A stretch of DNA of 64,000 bases from Amphiura filiformis (Eukaryota > Echinodermata > Ophiuroidea > Amphilepidida > Amphiuridae), in NCBI RefSeq assembly GCF_039555335.1, contig NC_092629.1, positions 3,925,912-3,989,911 on the forward strand, read 5' to 3'. Position numbers and translations under genes: made by a program. Of this stretch, positions 12,093 through 23,774 are shown one piece after another; positions within the stretch are counted from its first letter, which is position 1, and every line of letters starts with the position of its first letter. The notes under the pieces were generated by a model, which was not told where the DNA came from, ran no database searches, and worked only from the letters and a program-made list of their open reading frames with translations.

Positions 12093-12236
12093 CTGACAAG
12101 CCTTTTCACATGATTCCCTGTGAAGGTTTTTCCATGGTAGGCCTGTCTTGAATATGGTGCTTCTGTAAGGCGTCGTCCAGACCGATGACACCGGCCCAGA
12201 TCCAAAAGCCATTTTCAGTTCATCAAGTTCTTTTTG
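12093..12236 (-). pseudogene. RAG1-like relic exon with AYHGKTFTGNHV
   Basis: TTTTACAG|CAAAAAG .. GTCAG|GTAATT, 144 nt. The frame that splices at both ends is open, but the family-like words lie in the other two frames: GLDDALQKHH and then RQAYHGKTFTGNHVKRLV (compare RAG1 MNGNFARKLM). Paired frame changes are implied. Confidence 0.55.
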
Positions 12237-12457
12237 CTGTAAAAACATTTAAAAAAAAAGGAAATTGATGGTCAGAAGGGCAGAAAAATTTTCAGGTCCA
12301 ACCGATCCAGATTTGGTATTTTTGTTATGAATTAAAAACATCAATTTTTTGATATGAATTTGGATGGTTTTAACCAAAATCACAAATTGTTGGGTCCAAC
12401 TCAGCCAGACCTACAAATTTGTCTGGATAAAAAATGTTGGTGTTGGTCATAAATTAC

Positions 12458-12844
12458 CATTTGTGCAATCTGCTCCCTTAGGCATTGTTGCTTAACAATG
12501 ATGTCCTGAAGTGCATCATCATCATCAGTAGGAACTTTGTCATTCTCAACCTGACTTAGCTTTAAAAGCTGAAGTGGGAGATCTTCTATGAGGTCTTCCA
12601 ATTTGGCCTCCTTCTTCTGAATGCTGGTTTTAAGTGCATGAAGTCGATTCTTGGCTGATCTGATGGTTTGTGTGAAGTTGTTGTCGACTAGATCTTGAGA
12701 GTCTTGTGAATCTTGGGAGGCCTCTTCTTCACACTCAACCTGGTAGTTGAAGATGGTGTTGTCCAGGGTGTTGCATTCTTCCTCCAATAGGTCATACAAT
12801 CTTTTGAATATCCCTAAGGATACATGGAGGGATGGAACCACCAC
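12458..12844 (-). pseudogene. RAG1-like relic exon, VPSLHVSLGIF and coiled region
   Basis: CTGTACAG|GTGGTGG .. CAAATG|GTAATT, 387 nt, phase 0 to 0 and open for 129 codons. It begins VVVPSLHVSLGIFKRLYDLL, comparable to RAG1 [20 protein letters not shown]. It continues with an acidic, helix-prone stretch (EEEASQDSQDSQDL, KKEAKLEDLIEDLPLQLLKL) likely to form a coiled coil. Confidence 0.65.
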
Positions 12845-12888
12845 CTGTACAGTAATTGAGGCAATTCAATATGAATGTATGCAAATGA

Positions 12889-13138
12889 ATTTTAAAAAAA
12901 AAAAAAAAAAAGGTTGGTCTCAAAGCTTGCACGCGCATTTGTAAAATCGCGCAAAAAAAAAAAAAAAAATGCGGACATTTTTTTATTTCAAAAAAAAAAA
13001 AAAATTATATTTTTTTCCGGAAAAATTCGGCGAAAATCAGACTTTTCTTCTCAAAATAACATTAAAAAAATCGCATTTCGCATTTGTTTTTTTTTTAAAC
13101 CACTCGTGAGCTGAGACAAACTTTTTTTTTTTTTTTTG
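12889..13138. mobile_element. A/T-tract-ended foldback MITE, copy 2
   Basis: GGTTGGTCTCAAAGCTTGC near the left and GTGAGCTGAGACAAAC near the right form the ends, inside poly-A/poly-T borders. The internal TTCGGCGAAAATCAGAC word matches the element at 6066-6323 in reverse. It sits in an intron of the RAG1-like relic. Confidence 0.7.
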
Positions 13139-13523
13139 GCCTAAGGCCTAAAGCAATTGTTTAATTTGAGAAACCCAACGACAATAAGAATTTTTTTTAA
13201 AAAAAAAAAAAAAAAAAAAATAAAAATATTAATATTGATAAAAATGTTCTAAGGCCTAATACACACAATTAACAGAATGTGAATGTTTAAAAAAAACACT
13301 AACCTACCCTAATTTTTGGTTTATTTTTTTTTTTTCAAACAATTTTTTAGGCCTATTTTGTATGGTGTACATGGCGATGAAAAAAAACCCTGAAAAAATC
13401 ACCCTCTTCAGCAGGTCCCACAGATTTTCTGTTTCTGAGATTTTAGTGTACATGCATGTAAACCCGGCTGTTTTGGGTGCTCTGAGTTTGATGTATCCCC
13501 GGGTGTATCCCTGTACGACTTAC

Positions 13524-13730
13524 ATTCTCTGGCTCAATGCAGAGCATCGGCTCTCTAACAATGCTCTTGGAGATTTTCTTTGATTTCCTCTTGTCAAAAT
13601 TTCCTTCTGTGGTATACCGCTCAAAGTTCTCTTTGATGTTTGCCTGTGTTGAACCGTCCTGCCTCTCTGTCCTGAAGGGATAATTGGAAATCGGCATAGG
13701 ATGTCTCACAATATGGGCATGGGTAGACCG
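13524..13730 (-). pseudogene. RAG1-like relic exon with CPYC pair
   Basis: TTTTACAG|CGGTCTACC .. GAGAAT|GTAAGT. In the frame carried over from the previous exon it reads VYPCPYCETSYADFQLSL, then hits a stop. In a second frame it continues STQANIKENFERYTTEGNF and SKSIVREPMLCIEPEN. One frame change near 13660-13690 separates the two conserved halves. Confidence 0.6.
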
Positions 13731-14011
13731 CTGTAAAACAAAAGAAAACAAGAAATTGTGTTCATGTAGGTCAATCAACAAACCTTCTGATGGCCCGCTC
13801 ATGCAGGTACGATTTCTGATAATTACATGTGTTGCAGTCAGATCAACATGCATTATTCCGGGCGGCTGGCGTCAGTCCCGGGCGTGGCCGCCTGACGGTG
13901 CCCACCATAGCTTTAACCTTGATGCCTATCCAACTGCGACGCGGGGACAATGTACGGCTCCATCAAAAATCTATAGGTTTTTTTTTCACATTCAAAAATC
14001 ACAATACGCAC

Positions 14012-14088
14012 CATTACATCCAAGTACACCATAGATCTTGTCAATGAGTTCCAGATCACCAAAGAAAAGTAGTCGAATCTTTTTCCCT
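14012..14088 (-). pseudogene. RAG1-like relic exon with FFGDLEL motif
   Basis: TTTCAG|AGGGAAAAAG .. GTAATG|GTGCGT, 77 nt. It encodes RGKKIRLLFFGDLELIDKIY and GVLGCN. Its Asp sits where RAG1 has D708 (FIFRGTGYDEKLV). The frame is open. Confidence 0.65.
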
Positions 14089-14381
14089 CTGAAATTAAGG
14101 TGAAAAAAAGACAATTTTAAATATGAAACTTAATTTACCCCCTGTAGCTCTCCTCAATTGTGATTCACTCAATGGTAAACAGTTCACATAACTCTCCTAC
14201 AGCTCTCGGCTCTCCTTGAACAAATCAGGGAAGCTATTAATAACTCCTCATTTTAAAAGGCAGTCACTGCAGAATTAAAAATGTGTTTCTAGGTTCATTG
14301 AAAGATGTTTTCAATTCACAATTCTAAAATACATGGTATAAAAAAATGTATCAAAACTAGTAACTTAAAACTGGTACTTAC

Positions 14382-14565
14382 TGCCAAGTCATGTTCATTA
14401 GGGCTTCAAGTTGTTCATTGAAACCTTCTAAGGTTAGGTCCATGTTTATAACCGAGTCTTTCGCCTCAAAACAAGAAAACATCCGTGTATTTGCCTCTGA
14501 GTTGGGGTTTGAGACATTGACAAGTTGAAAGAACATCTTCATCATTGTTCCACCCTTGTCTCCTC
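14382..14565 (-). pseudogene. RAG1-like relic exon with GGDKGG motif
   Basis: TATTTCAG|GAGGAGAC .. TTGGCA|GTAAGT. It encodes GGDKGGTMMKMFFQLVNV and FSCFEAKDSVINMDLTLEGF. The Asp in GGDKGG is the likely first catalytic Asp (equivalent to RAG1 D600). This exon is open and clean. Confidence 0.65.
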
Positions 14566-14870
14566 CTGAAATAAATTTTAAAATGTAAAAAAGAAATGAT
14601 TAAAATCATGAAAAGAAATTCATTGTACTGTGACCTAGAATGGCTTGCAAAAAAGGGCTGATAGCCAAGACCCAAGAAATTAACTTCTTTTGCAAAAGCT
14701 GGATGTACATGTACCGTACATGCTCAACATTCATCGTCCTTCTTTTGACCCATGTTGCAATTAACAAATTATCAGTACAGTACAGGAAAGTGAAATGGAA
14801 GAAGTGCATTGTGGGAAGTGAACTTTAATACTTCTCTGGGATGTACTTCACCTGACAGATAGGAACTCAC

Positions 14871-14932
14871 CTATCTTGATCCATATCTCCTCATCCGGGA
14901 TCATCCCGTCATGCCACGTTAAGGTGTTTGCT
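14871..14932 (-). pseudogene. RAG1-like relic exon (before first catalytic Asp)
   Basis: A 62-nt exon, TTTATAG|..AGATAG|GTGAGT, encodes RANTLTWHDGMIPDEEIWIKI. It joins in phase to the next exon to give IWIKIGGDKGG. Confidence 0.6.
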
Positions 14933-16270
14933 CTATAAATCAAAATATTAAGGTTATTAATTATTTTAAACTGTTGTGATTTGGTAGTTCACATCATCTT
15001 ACGAATGGTAGTGAGCTTTGGCAAAAACTGCATTGCTCAATTCAGTAGCGGCGTGTAGAAGAATTGAAATATCACAGATATACTTTTATAGGTGCTGCGG
15101 TTCTTGAGTTACGTTGTAAAGAGGGCTGAAACAACAACACTTTTATAAAACGTACATAACTCATTAAACAACAATAAATTTTAAGCAAGTTTGCAAAGTA
15201 TACGATTTGTAGAATGGACTTTTGCCAAACATCAAGGTGTTAATTTTCAATAATATATTAAACTAGATAATGAAAATCGATTTTTAGGTTGCTTCGACCA
15301 ACAATACCTTGTCTATCCTTAAAGAAACAAATTCAAAGAGTGTTGTCCAAAGCAACCCTGTTTTTCGGTACATACATGTACATGTACATACCAATCACAA
15401 ATCGCATGTTTTTATTTGAAACTAACTCATATTGACCACAAAAAAAAATAAACTAGTTAATATACAGCCGTCTGTCAACATGCGATATTCAAAATTCCTT
15501 GTCTAGTGCAATGGCGTCCCAGTATACAATGAAGGTTGGCAACAATTGAGCACAAATAACCATGGCGTCATTGTAATAAGATGATTTCGGCGCAGTAATT
15601 TTGAATACCCGTATTGCTATTGAAAGCAAGCTGAACTTTATTGTCATGAGTTAGTTTTGTAAATAAAACCAAATTATGTTTCTAACATTAGGCCAAAAAA
15701 AAAAATTGTTGTGTTGCCCTCAACCGCCCGCCCCTAAATCCTGAAAAATCTGGGGTCGGCATAATTTTTTTTTTTTTTTTTTTTTGAATGATGATTTTTA
15801 CAGATTTGTTCAAAAAATCAATGTTTTTATTGAAAGACTAGTCTTTAATTGATGTCTAACAGGTATCCTGAAGTCAAAATTGACAAATGTCCCCTAATTG
15901 AAGAAGCATTATTTAATATTTGAGGGATTTTTAAAACTGAAGGTTTAAAAAAAAAAAAAAAAAGAAATCCGACCGTCCTACCCAACTTTCCCATTTTCTC
16001 ACTTGAGGGCAACACAACAATTTTTTTTTTTGCCTTATAAGGCTGGATTAAGGCATAGTAGTGTTGTGATTACCAGGGACATTCTTTAAACAGTACCGTA
16101 TCATTACATTGTATCCAAAAGATTCAAAAATATGTTTTAGTTCTAAAAAGGCGGCAACTCCGGAAAGGAAAAAAACATTGTTGTATGGGCCCTTACGCTA
16201 ATCAAGCATTCTTTTGGACCTAAATGTGGTGTCATACATGTATCAGAGTGAAAGAGAGAAAGAAAATTAC
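14933..16270. other. Intron of the RAG1-like relic
   Basis: AT-rich, with repeated TACATGTA words. It holds the MITE at 15691-16035 and otherwise nothing recognisable. Confidence 0.4.
15691..16035. mobile_element. MITE with TTGTTGTGTTGCCCTCAA ends
   Basis: TTGTTGTGTTGCCCTCAA near 15705 and TTGAGGGCAACACAACAA near 16003-16020 are inverted copies. They are bordered by GGC-poly-A at left and poly-T-GCC at right. Noncoding. Confidence 0.7.
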
Positions 16271-16487
16271 ATACTGGCTATGGCGGTCCAGCAAATCCAA
16301 AACCATTTTGGTAAATCCTTAACGTGAGACAAATGGTGTCTCCTTGACCGCATAAAAGCCATTAGAACCCTTGGCGGATGTGTCTGGAAAAACTAAGGGG
16401 ACGAGCTTTCCTTCTATGTTGTCCCCCAAGAGCTGATTTCTTCTGATCCGCATAGACTCTTCTGAGGCAACAGTGGTATTGACAGAG
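16271..16487 (-). pseudogene. RAG1-like relic exon upstream of the core
   Basis: The acceptor is ATTTCAG|CTCTG. The open part reads SVNTTVASEESMRIRRNQLL .. LVPLVFPDTSAKGSNGFYAV. After a stop the words KDLPK and MVLDLLDRHSQ appear in shifted frames. The intron upstream (in gene order) contains the hAT-like element at 16593-20395. Confidence 0.5.
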
Positions 16488-16592
16488 CTGAAATACCTGT
16501 ACAAATAAAGAAAAAAATTGATACGGTACATGTATGCAGGGAGAATTTAGAATAAATTAAAACTGCTTGACAAAATTTATGTCCATGTCCCC

Positions 16593-19500
16593 TAGGGTGC
16601 ATCATACGCCCCCTATGTCAACGGATTTTATTGCTATTTGGTGAAAGTGTGCCACTTGCTAAAATATTAATCCCCACCATATTTAAATTCAATCCGAAGT
16701 CGTCTAGTGGGTCCACGGGAGCTCAAAGTTTCGACAGCGATCTTTACAGCAAATGCCGCGATTTCACATAAGGCAGCCATTTATATTCCCATTACTTTAC
16801 ACAGTGAAATCATGGCTCCCGTATGGAATTTGCATCTATTCATGCTTAAAACAATGGTAATGGAATATTTAATGGTTTCACAACATTTTAAGTAGTTGGC
16901 ATGGTGTCATGGAATCACTTCTACATTAGAAATTAATAGCTGCCATGTATATTTCCATTACTTTGCACATTAAAATCACGGCTGCCATATGTATTTGTGT
17001 CTAATACTAGGCCCTACTGCTTTAAAAGAGTGGCAAATGAAATTTGATGTTATCAAGTGTTGTTCAATAATTAGGCATACTGCTTTAACTAATAGCTGCC
17101 TTAGAAGCTAATAGCTGCCATTTACCAACATGTCAATGTCACTACTTTGTCTGCTTTCCATGAGTACTGTATGGCTGTATTTTTTTTTCTCAAAAGGATC
17201 TTACATAATTCTAGGAAAAGTGGGTATTAATAATTCTATAAATAGTACTTCCTCTGGTTGTTTGTTTATGTTTCTGTCAGAGCATGATTTCATGGTCAGA
17301 GAGATGACAAGAAACATGCCCCATCTTGTTGACCCTGATGAGAAATACCTTATTCCTTAGTATATAGACCTATAATTGGGATTTTCTTCAGCATCTTCAC
17401 AAGTTGTTTGTCTTCACTGCAGCTATCAACATCCTGATATCAATGACAATATGGCTGAAAAAAGTTCTGCCAGTGCAGAACAAACCCCAGAGTCATCCAA
17501 GACAACTTCTAAATCGTGTACAAGAAAAAGCATTGAAATATTTGGGCTTGGCAAAGGAATCACTACTGCCGATTCAATTATCACAGGATCAAAGCTTCCA
17601 ACAAGCAGACAGGTTCTATGGTGCTACTTGTATAACCAAAAGCAAGGACTAGCTTCAAAACAAACCAAGTATCAGACTGCAAAGCTTGTGTTAGACCAGG
17701 TTGCGAGTTCTACAACAAAGCTAACATTCCCATGATCATAGAAAAGAAGGCGTGTAAGAAGATCATACAGCTTGCCGATGCAAACGCAAAGATTCGAGCA
17801 ATCCCACTTTCGCGGAGAAAAACTCCAGCTACTTGTGCTAAATTGCAGCTTGCTGAAAGCCAACTCGGTAAAACATTTGCAATTTGGCCACAAAATGTTG
17901 ATGAACTGATTACAATCCCAGAAGACCGCTTGTTCCTGAATTCCATGAGAGGAGATCGATGTGCAACATTTGGCTCCAGTGATACAGTACTTGCAGCAAA
18001 AATAAAAGCATAAAGAAGAACATGCAGCCGCAGGAAGCAAAGCGACAAGAAAGAAGTAAACAGCAGATGGATGAACCATCAACTAGTTTTCATTCTCTTC
18101 TTAGTTCCAGTGAAGATAGCAATAGTGATGCAGACTCATCTGATAGCGATTCTGAATGTGATACAGAAACTCCAACAGGACACCGTCGTACTCGAACAGG
18201 AACATCAGTCTTCATACCTCATAACATTTTGGCATCACCAAATCTTGTTTCTCTTAGCACACGAATGGGAATAACACCTACACAACAATCTGCTTTTACT
18301 GAAGAACTAGTAAGAGAAGTTGGTGGAGATACTTCAAAATTGGCCTTATCCTATGCCACCGCAGACAAAACTAGACGGAGAGTGGTGGGAGACATTGCAA
18401 ATTCAGCCAAAGAGGCATGGACTCCGCCAAAGTTTGCATCTCTGCACTGGGACGGGGAAACTTATGTCATCCATTTCAAACCAAAATGAAAAGGAGGAAA
18501 GACTAAGTGTCCTGGTGGGAGATACTAATAATGTGAAACTCCTTGGAGTACCGGCTTACAGGCCTGGTACAGACCGCAAGTCGGGTGACATCATCTCAAG
18601 TTATCTGTCAACTTGCTCCAATCCTGGAATTGTGCTGACAACATAAAAAATTTGGTGTTTGATACTACTGCTTCTAACACAGGCCATATGTCCGCTGCAT
18701 GCATTGCAATCCAGACTCATCTTGGAAAAGCACTCCTATGGTCAGCATGCCGACACCATGTAGGCGAGGTCATGCTGACCCAAATCTTCAAGGATCTCCA
18801 AATAGAGACATCCAAATCACCTGAGGTAACCCTCTTTTCCCGATACAAATCCAACTACAACATATTGCCGCAGAATAGCGAGCAGCCACTTGCCCAATTT
18901 GACATTACTGAGTTTAGTCAGACACAACAGACCTTACTGCGGAAATTCAAAGCTGATGCTGAAATTGTCCTGAGGTCCAAAATGGATCTTGTAAGAGATG
19001 ATTATAATGAGTTTGTTGAGCTCTCCATGTTCTACCTTGGATTCCAGACTTCCATCACTTTCAAGCGGCCAGGAGCAGTACATAAGGCAAGGTGGATGGC
19101 CAAATTATTATATTCAATCAAGATCTCTCTTTTGCAAGATCATATTCGGCAACTCCCAAAAGGAACAGTCACAACAAAGCACCAACTCCCTAAGATTCTC
19201 GACTTTGTCACATTCGCAACCATCATATACAGCACATGGTGGTTAACATGTAGCAATGCTGTTGATGCGCCGTATAACGACTTGAAGTTATACAAGCAGT
19301 TGTTGCTGTATTCAGAGGTGAATGCTTGTGTTTCTGCAAGTGCCATCGCAGCAATGGAGCGGCATCTGTGGTATCTCACGGAAGAGATGGTTCCACTAGC
19401 ACTCTTCAGTGAAAAAGTACCTGGAGTAGAGAAACAAGCTCTAGCCTGTAAGCTCCTGGCAGTCAAACCTGACACAGAAATTATCATCCCAAGTAACCGC

Positions 19501-20395
19501 TATGGTAAAGGCTTCAAGAAACCTAATTTCCCAACAAACATCACAGAAGCAACAACCCTAGCTGACCTAGCAGGAGCGGACTCTTGGTTCACCATGCGCA
19601 TTTTGCAGCTTGATGATGGCTTCCTTTCAGACAGCGTTGACACTTGGCCTCAATCCCCAGCTTTCCAGACCTCTGTTGCCAATGTCCGTGCCATTAACTT
19701 TGTAAACGATGCAGCATAGCGTGGTTTAAAGCTAAGTTCTGACTTCCTGTCAGCTGCCCGTTCTGAGGAGCATTATCAGGCTATCTTACAGACTGTGGAA
19801 GGCGACAGAAGAAAGCGGCCAAATCTCTGTAAAAACGCATAAACTGCAACTTTAATGAAACTGCATGGCGACTTGGACAAGGTGAATAGTCTCATTTACA
19901 ATATATGAGAATAGTAGTATTGTACAACACTTGTCAGTCACTAAAAATTATATGAAGCCATTGCTACTCTGTTAAGCCTAAAAATTCATGCAGGAGCCAT
20001 GATTTCACTGTCAAAGTAATGGAAATATACATGTTTGTATAGGGCAGCTATTCATTTCTGATGCAGTAGTAATTGTATAACACTTGTCAATCACTAGAAA
20101 ATGATGTAAAACCATAAAATATTCCATTACCACACTTTTAAGCATGAATAGAATACAAATTGCAAGCGGGGGACATGGTTTCACTGTGTAAAGGAATGGG
20201 GATAGGGGTGGCTGCCTTATGTGAAATCGCGGCATTTGCTGTAAAGATCGCGTCGAAACTTTGAGCTCCCGGTGGACCCACTAGACGACTTCGGAGTGAA
20301 TTTAAATTTGGTGGTGATTAATATTTTAGCAAGTGGCACACTTTCACCAAATAGCAATAAAATCCGTTGACATAGGGGGCGTATGATGCACCCTA
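16593..20395 (+). mobile_element. hAT-like DNA transposon with ~0.4 kb imperfect TIRs
   Basis: It begins TAGGGTGCATCATACGCC and ends GGCGTATGATGCACCCTA, and is flanked by the 8-bp duplication ATGTCCCC (16585-16592, 20396-20403). The inverted repeats extend inward for roughly 400 bp with growing divergence. TAGGG termini and an 8-bp duplication fit the hAT superfamily. The + strand encodes transposase pieces at about 17400-19719. It lies in an intron of the minus-strand RAG1-like relic, so it landed after that gene. Reading-frame damage makes it non-autonomous today. Confidence 0.8.
17449..19719 (+). pseudogene. Transposase of the hAT-like element, broken
   Basis: Four successive + strand pieces lie in different frames: about 17449-17735, 17732-18013, 18022-18489 and 18613-19719. 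The last is open for 368 codons. The second ends near AKIKA*, and the third has an acidic Ser-rich stretch (SSSEDSNSDADSSDSDSE). The 3' piece has LVFDTTASNTGHMSAACIAI and LLWSACRHHVGEVML. This pairs an Asp-containing word with a C-x2-H-like motif, as in RNase H-fold transposases. I know this family only as a recurring transposase-like protein of invertebrate genomes. The catalytic Glu is not assigned. At least three frame changes. Confidence 0.65.
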
Positions 20396-21082
20396 ATGTC
20401 CCCCACCCCAGCTGCCACTTCACTATGACAACAGGTTTAGTTTATTTTAAACAATTGATAACATAAAACTTAAAAAAGAAAATAATTTTTAGATATTTGA
20501 TGAAAAACAAAAACTGGTCAGACCAGGTTTTGATTTTTTTTCCGCTGAATGCGTAACATGTATGTATACACAAAACCAGCAATTTTTACCTGTTCAATAC
20601 ATGTACATGTAATTTTGACTGCAGACATTGTAGAAAAATGTAGTGTTGTTTTCCTGCATTTGGATTACCAACAATCCAACATGTGCACACATCAGAATGG
20701 TTCTTACTGATTTCTGAGAGAAATACCACTTGGTATTTCTGAGGCTACACACACATACAGTAGGGGGTGGACATTGGAGGACAAAGTGAATTTTAGGGGT
20801 GAAAAGTGAAAAGGGGTGTAATTTGAGGGTTTTGCCTCAAAAGTAGGTGGAAAATATTTTGGGGAATTCGCCTTACCACTCCCAGTAGTACCGTCACTGC
20901 ACACAAGAAATTATCCTAGTCACTGGGGGTCTGGGGCACTTGAAAGGGTATGCAAATTTGTAGGGTAGTGAGGGGAATTTTGAAGGTCATATTTAAAGTA
21001 AATGTAAATAATGATAATTTATAATAAATAACAAAAAAAACATACTCCTGCCTTGAGTGCCTTCCTTTTTTTTTTTTTTTAC

Positions 21083-21195
21083 CTTCTTAACTTCCGGAGC
21101 TGCTCCCAAGTCAATCGCACATGGCGCATCATAGCCAAAGCAGAATCAGTGTCCAACTTGATGCTGGCCTGAAGGGCATAAGTTTGGATTTCTTC
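21083..21195 (-). pseudogene. RAG1-like relic exon
   Basis: A 113-nt piece lies between TTTGCAG| and AAGAAG|GTAAAA. It reads EEIQTYALQASIKLDTDSAL then AMMRHVRLTWEQLRKLRR. It is open throughout and splice-bounded on the minus strand. Its role is inferred from position only. Confidence 0.5.
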
Positions 21196-21754
21196 CTGCA
21201 AATGAATCTGCGGCTGGTCAAGTGATATAATATTTAAGTAGGCTGTTGATTTCCCCTGTTCTTTTCTTGATATATGCTCATGTTATCTCTGTTGAAGGTT
21301 TACGGGCATTGGTGATCTGATGGATCTTGGCTGGCTGTAACAAAAATTGATAATTCAAAAACAAAAATATCAGTGTACTACTTTAGTACTTGTACAATGT
21401 ATGCTGTACATGTGCATCTACCGACTTACATGTACATGTACATTGTATTGTACCGGTACTTACAGTGTATATTTATATTTGGTGCTGTTTGAAAAAGACC
21501 AATTGATAATCATTGAGTACATTGTACATGTGCATAGGCCTAAATAGGGTGGTTGTACAAATGTAGTTTCAAAGATGTTTGCTTTGAAGTTTGATACTTT
21601 TCTTCATTATAATAACTTGTGGGCCTATAACACATGCTTTTGTATGGTAGCGTACCAGGTATGTTACACACAGTTTACAGTGTTCCATTGCAAAACCATG
21701 TTTTGGTACATTTATAACAATTTATTTTATATTTTAAATGTATATTTTTACTTA

Positions 21755-21867
21755 GGGATGAAATCAAAATTCGACCGGCGGTTGACCGTCCAGTTTCTGT
21801 TGTTCTAAACGATGGTAGCCAGATGGAACCGGCGGTCAACCGCTGGTCGAGTTTTTGATTTTCATCT
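21755..21867. mobile_element. Short palindromic MITE
   Basis: GGGATGAAATCAAAATTCGA at the left mirrors TCGAGTTTTTGATTTTCATC at the right, with CGGCGGTTGACCG / CGGTCAACCGC inside. About 113 bp, able to fold on itself. Confidence 0.6.
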
Positions 21868-22139
21868 CTTTATTTGTTTATTTATTATTATTTAGTTAAA
21901 ATTTATTTATTTATTTTTTAATGCTCAACCGATTATCGGATCGGATATCATATCGGCCCGGATCAGTAAAAAAAAATAGTTTATTTTATTAATTTTTTAA
22001 CAGTTTTTGATGACTTTAGAGAAAGAACTGGTCATTGGACCTGAAGTGCTAGGATCATTCACAGGTAATTTGAAAAAAAGGAAAAAATTATTAAGCTTAC
22101 AGTAATAGCAAACCACAAACTAATGTTTACCTCTTCATC

Positions 22140-22461
22140 TACCGTACCGGTATTGATGCGAGTATAGTCCCACCTTCGAGTTAAGTCCCACCCCCAAATT
22201 TTCGATTTTTTTTTTTAAGTCATTTATTTTTTCGGCTTTTGAGTGTCCCTGGACCTAGACCTAAATGCTAGGATCATTCATGGTTGATTTACAAAAAAAA
22301 AAAATGAACTCATTTCATACTCTATTAAAATGATAATTCAATGCATTAAAAAAAAAAAAAAAAAAAATAGGCCTACAATTTTTTTAAAAAATCAACCATG
22401 AATGTTCCTAGCATTTAGGTCTAGGTCCAGGGACACTCCACAAAGCCGAAAAAATAAATGA

Positions 22462-22500
<39 letters not shown>

Positions 22501-22597
22501 GAAAATATTTTAAAAAATGAATGAAAAAAAAATAACAAAAAATCCAAAAAAAATTTAAGCATAAAATAAAAAAAAAAAAAAAAAAAAAATAGGCCTA

Positions 22598-22634
<37 letters not shown>

Positions 22635-22919
22635 ATCCTATCATTTTGGTTTAGGTCCAGGGACACTCCACAAAGCCGAAAAAATAAATGTCTTAAAAAA
22701 AAAAAAAAAAAAAATAGGCCTACAATTTTTTTTTTTTTTTAAATCAACCATGAATGATCCTAGCAAGGTCTAAGTCCAGAAATACTCCACAAAGCCTAAA
22801 AAATAAATGACAAAAAAAAAAAAAAAAATAGGCCTACAATTTTTTTTTTTTTTTTAATCAACCATCAATATTCCTAGCATTTAGGTCTAGGTCCAGGGAC
22901 ACTCCCAAAGCCGAAAAAA

Positions 22920-22950
<31 letters not shown>

Positions 22951-23774
22951 GGCCTAAAATTTTTTTTTTTTTTTAAAAACCATGAATGATCCTAGCAAGG
23001 TCTAGGTCCAGGAACACTCCACAAAGCCGAAAAAATAAATGACTTAAAAAAAAAAAAAAAAAAAAAAATAGGCCTACAATTTTTTTTTTTTTTTTTTTAA
23101 TCAACCATGAATGATCCTAGCATTTAGGTCTAGGTCCAGGGACACTCCACAAAGCCGAAAAAATAAATGTCTTAAAAAAAAAAAAAAAATAGGCCTACAA
23201 TTTTTTTTTTTTTTTTTTAAATCAACCATGAATGATCCTAGCATTTAGGTCTAGGTCCAGGGACACTCCACAAAGCCAAAAAAATAAATGACTTAAAAAA
23301 AAAAAAAAAAAAAAAAATAGGCCTACAATTTTTTTATAAATCAACCATGAATGATCCTAGCATTTAGGTCTAGGTCCAGGGACACTCCACAAAGCCGAAA
23401 AAATAAATGACTTAAAAAAAAAAAAAAAAAAAAAATAGGCCTACAATTTTTTTTTTTTTTTTTTTAATCAACCATGAATGATCCTAGCATTTAGGTCTAG
23501 GTCCAGGGACACTCCACAAAGCCGAAAAAATAAATGTCTTAAAAAAAAAAAAAAAAAAAAAAAAATAGGCCTACATTTTTTTTTTTTTTTTAAATCAACC
23601 ATGAATGATCCTAGCATTTAGGTCTACATGTAGGTCCAGGGACACTCCACAAAGCCGATAAAATAAATGACTTAAAAAAAAAAATTTCTTTGAAATTTGA
23701 GTATAGTCCCACCCCCAATTTTCAAAAATGTTCACCCAAAAATGGGATGGGACTATACTCGCATCAGTACGGTA
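22140..23774. mobile_element. TIR element expanded by a ~120-bp internal satellite
   Basis: The ends TGATGCGAGTATAGTCCCA (left, within 22140-22174) and GGGACTATACTCGCATCA (right, within 23750-23774) are inverted, with TACCGTAC / GTACGGTA outside. Between them lie about ten direct copies of a unit with CATTTAGGTCTAGGTCCAGG, then ACACTCCACAAAGCCG, then poly-A, TAGGCCTACA and poly-T. One inverted copy lies at the far left (22215-22310). It sits in an intron of the RAG1-like relic. Confidence 0.75.
22380..23690. repeat. Tandem satellite, period about 118-125 bp, roughly ten copies
   Basis: Repeated cores are seen near 22408, 22654, 22770, 22884, 23000, 23130, 23250, 23370, 23490 and 23625. Copies differ mainly in the lengths of the A and T tracts. 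Copies at 22500-22600 are degenerate. The poly-A/TAGGCCTA/poly-T junction in each unit forms a small hairpin. Confidence 0.8.

Noticed and set aside
13443-14047. + strand reading frames across 13.4-14.0 kb
   Set aside because: Partly the antisense shadow of the RAG1-like exons at 13524-13730 and 14012-14088; the remainder is intronic without homology.
22140-23774. CRISPR-like array
   Set aside because: Regular period, but the whole unit is repeated with no unique spacers, inside TIRs, in an animal genome.
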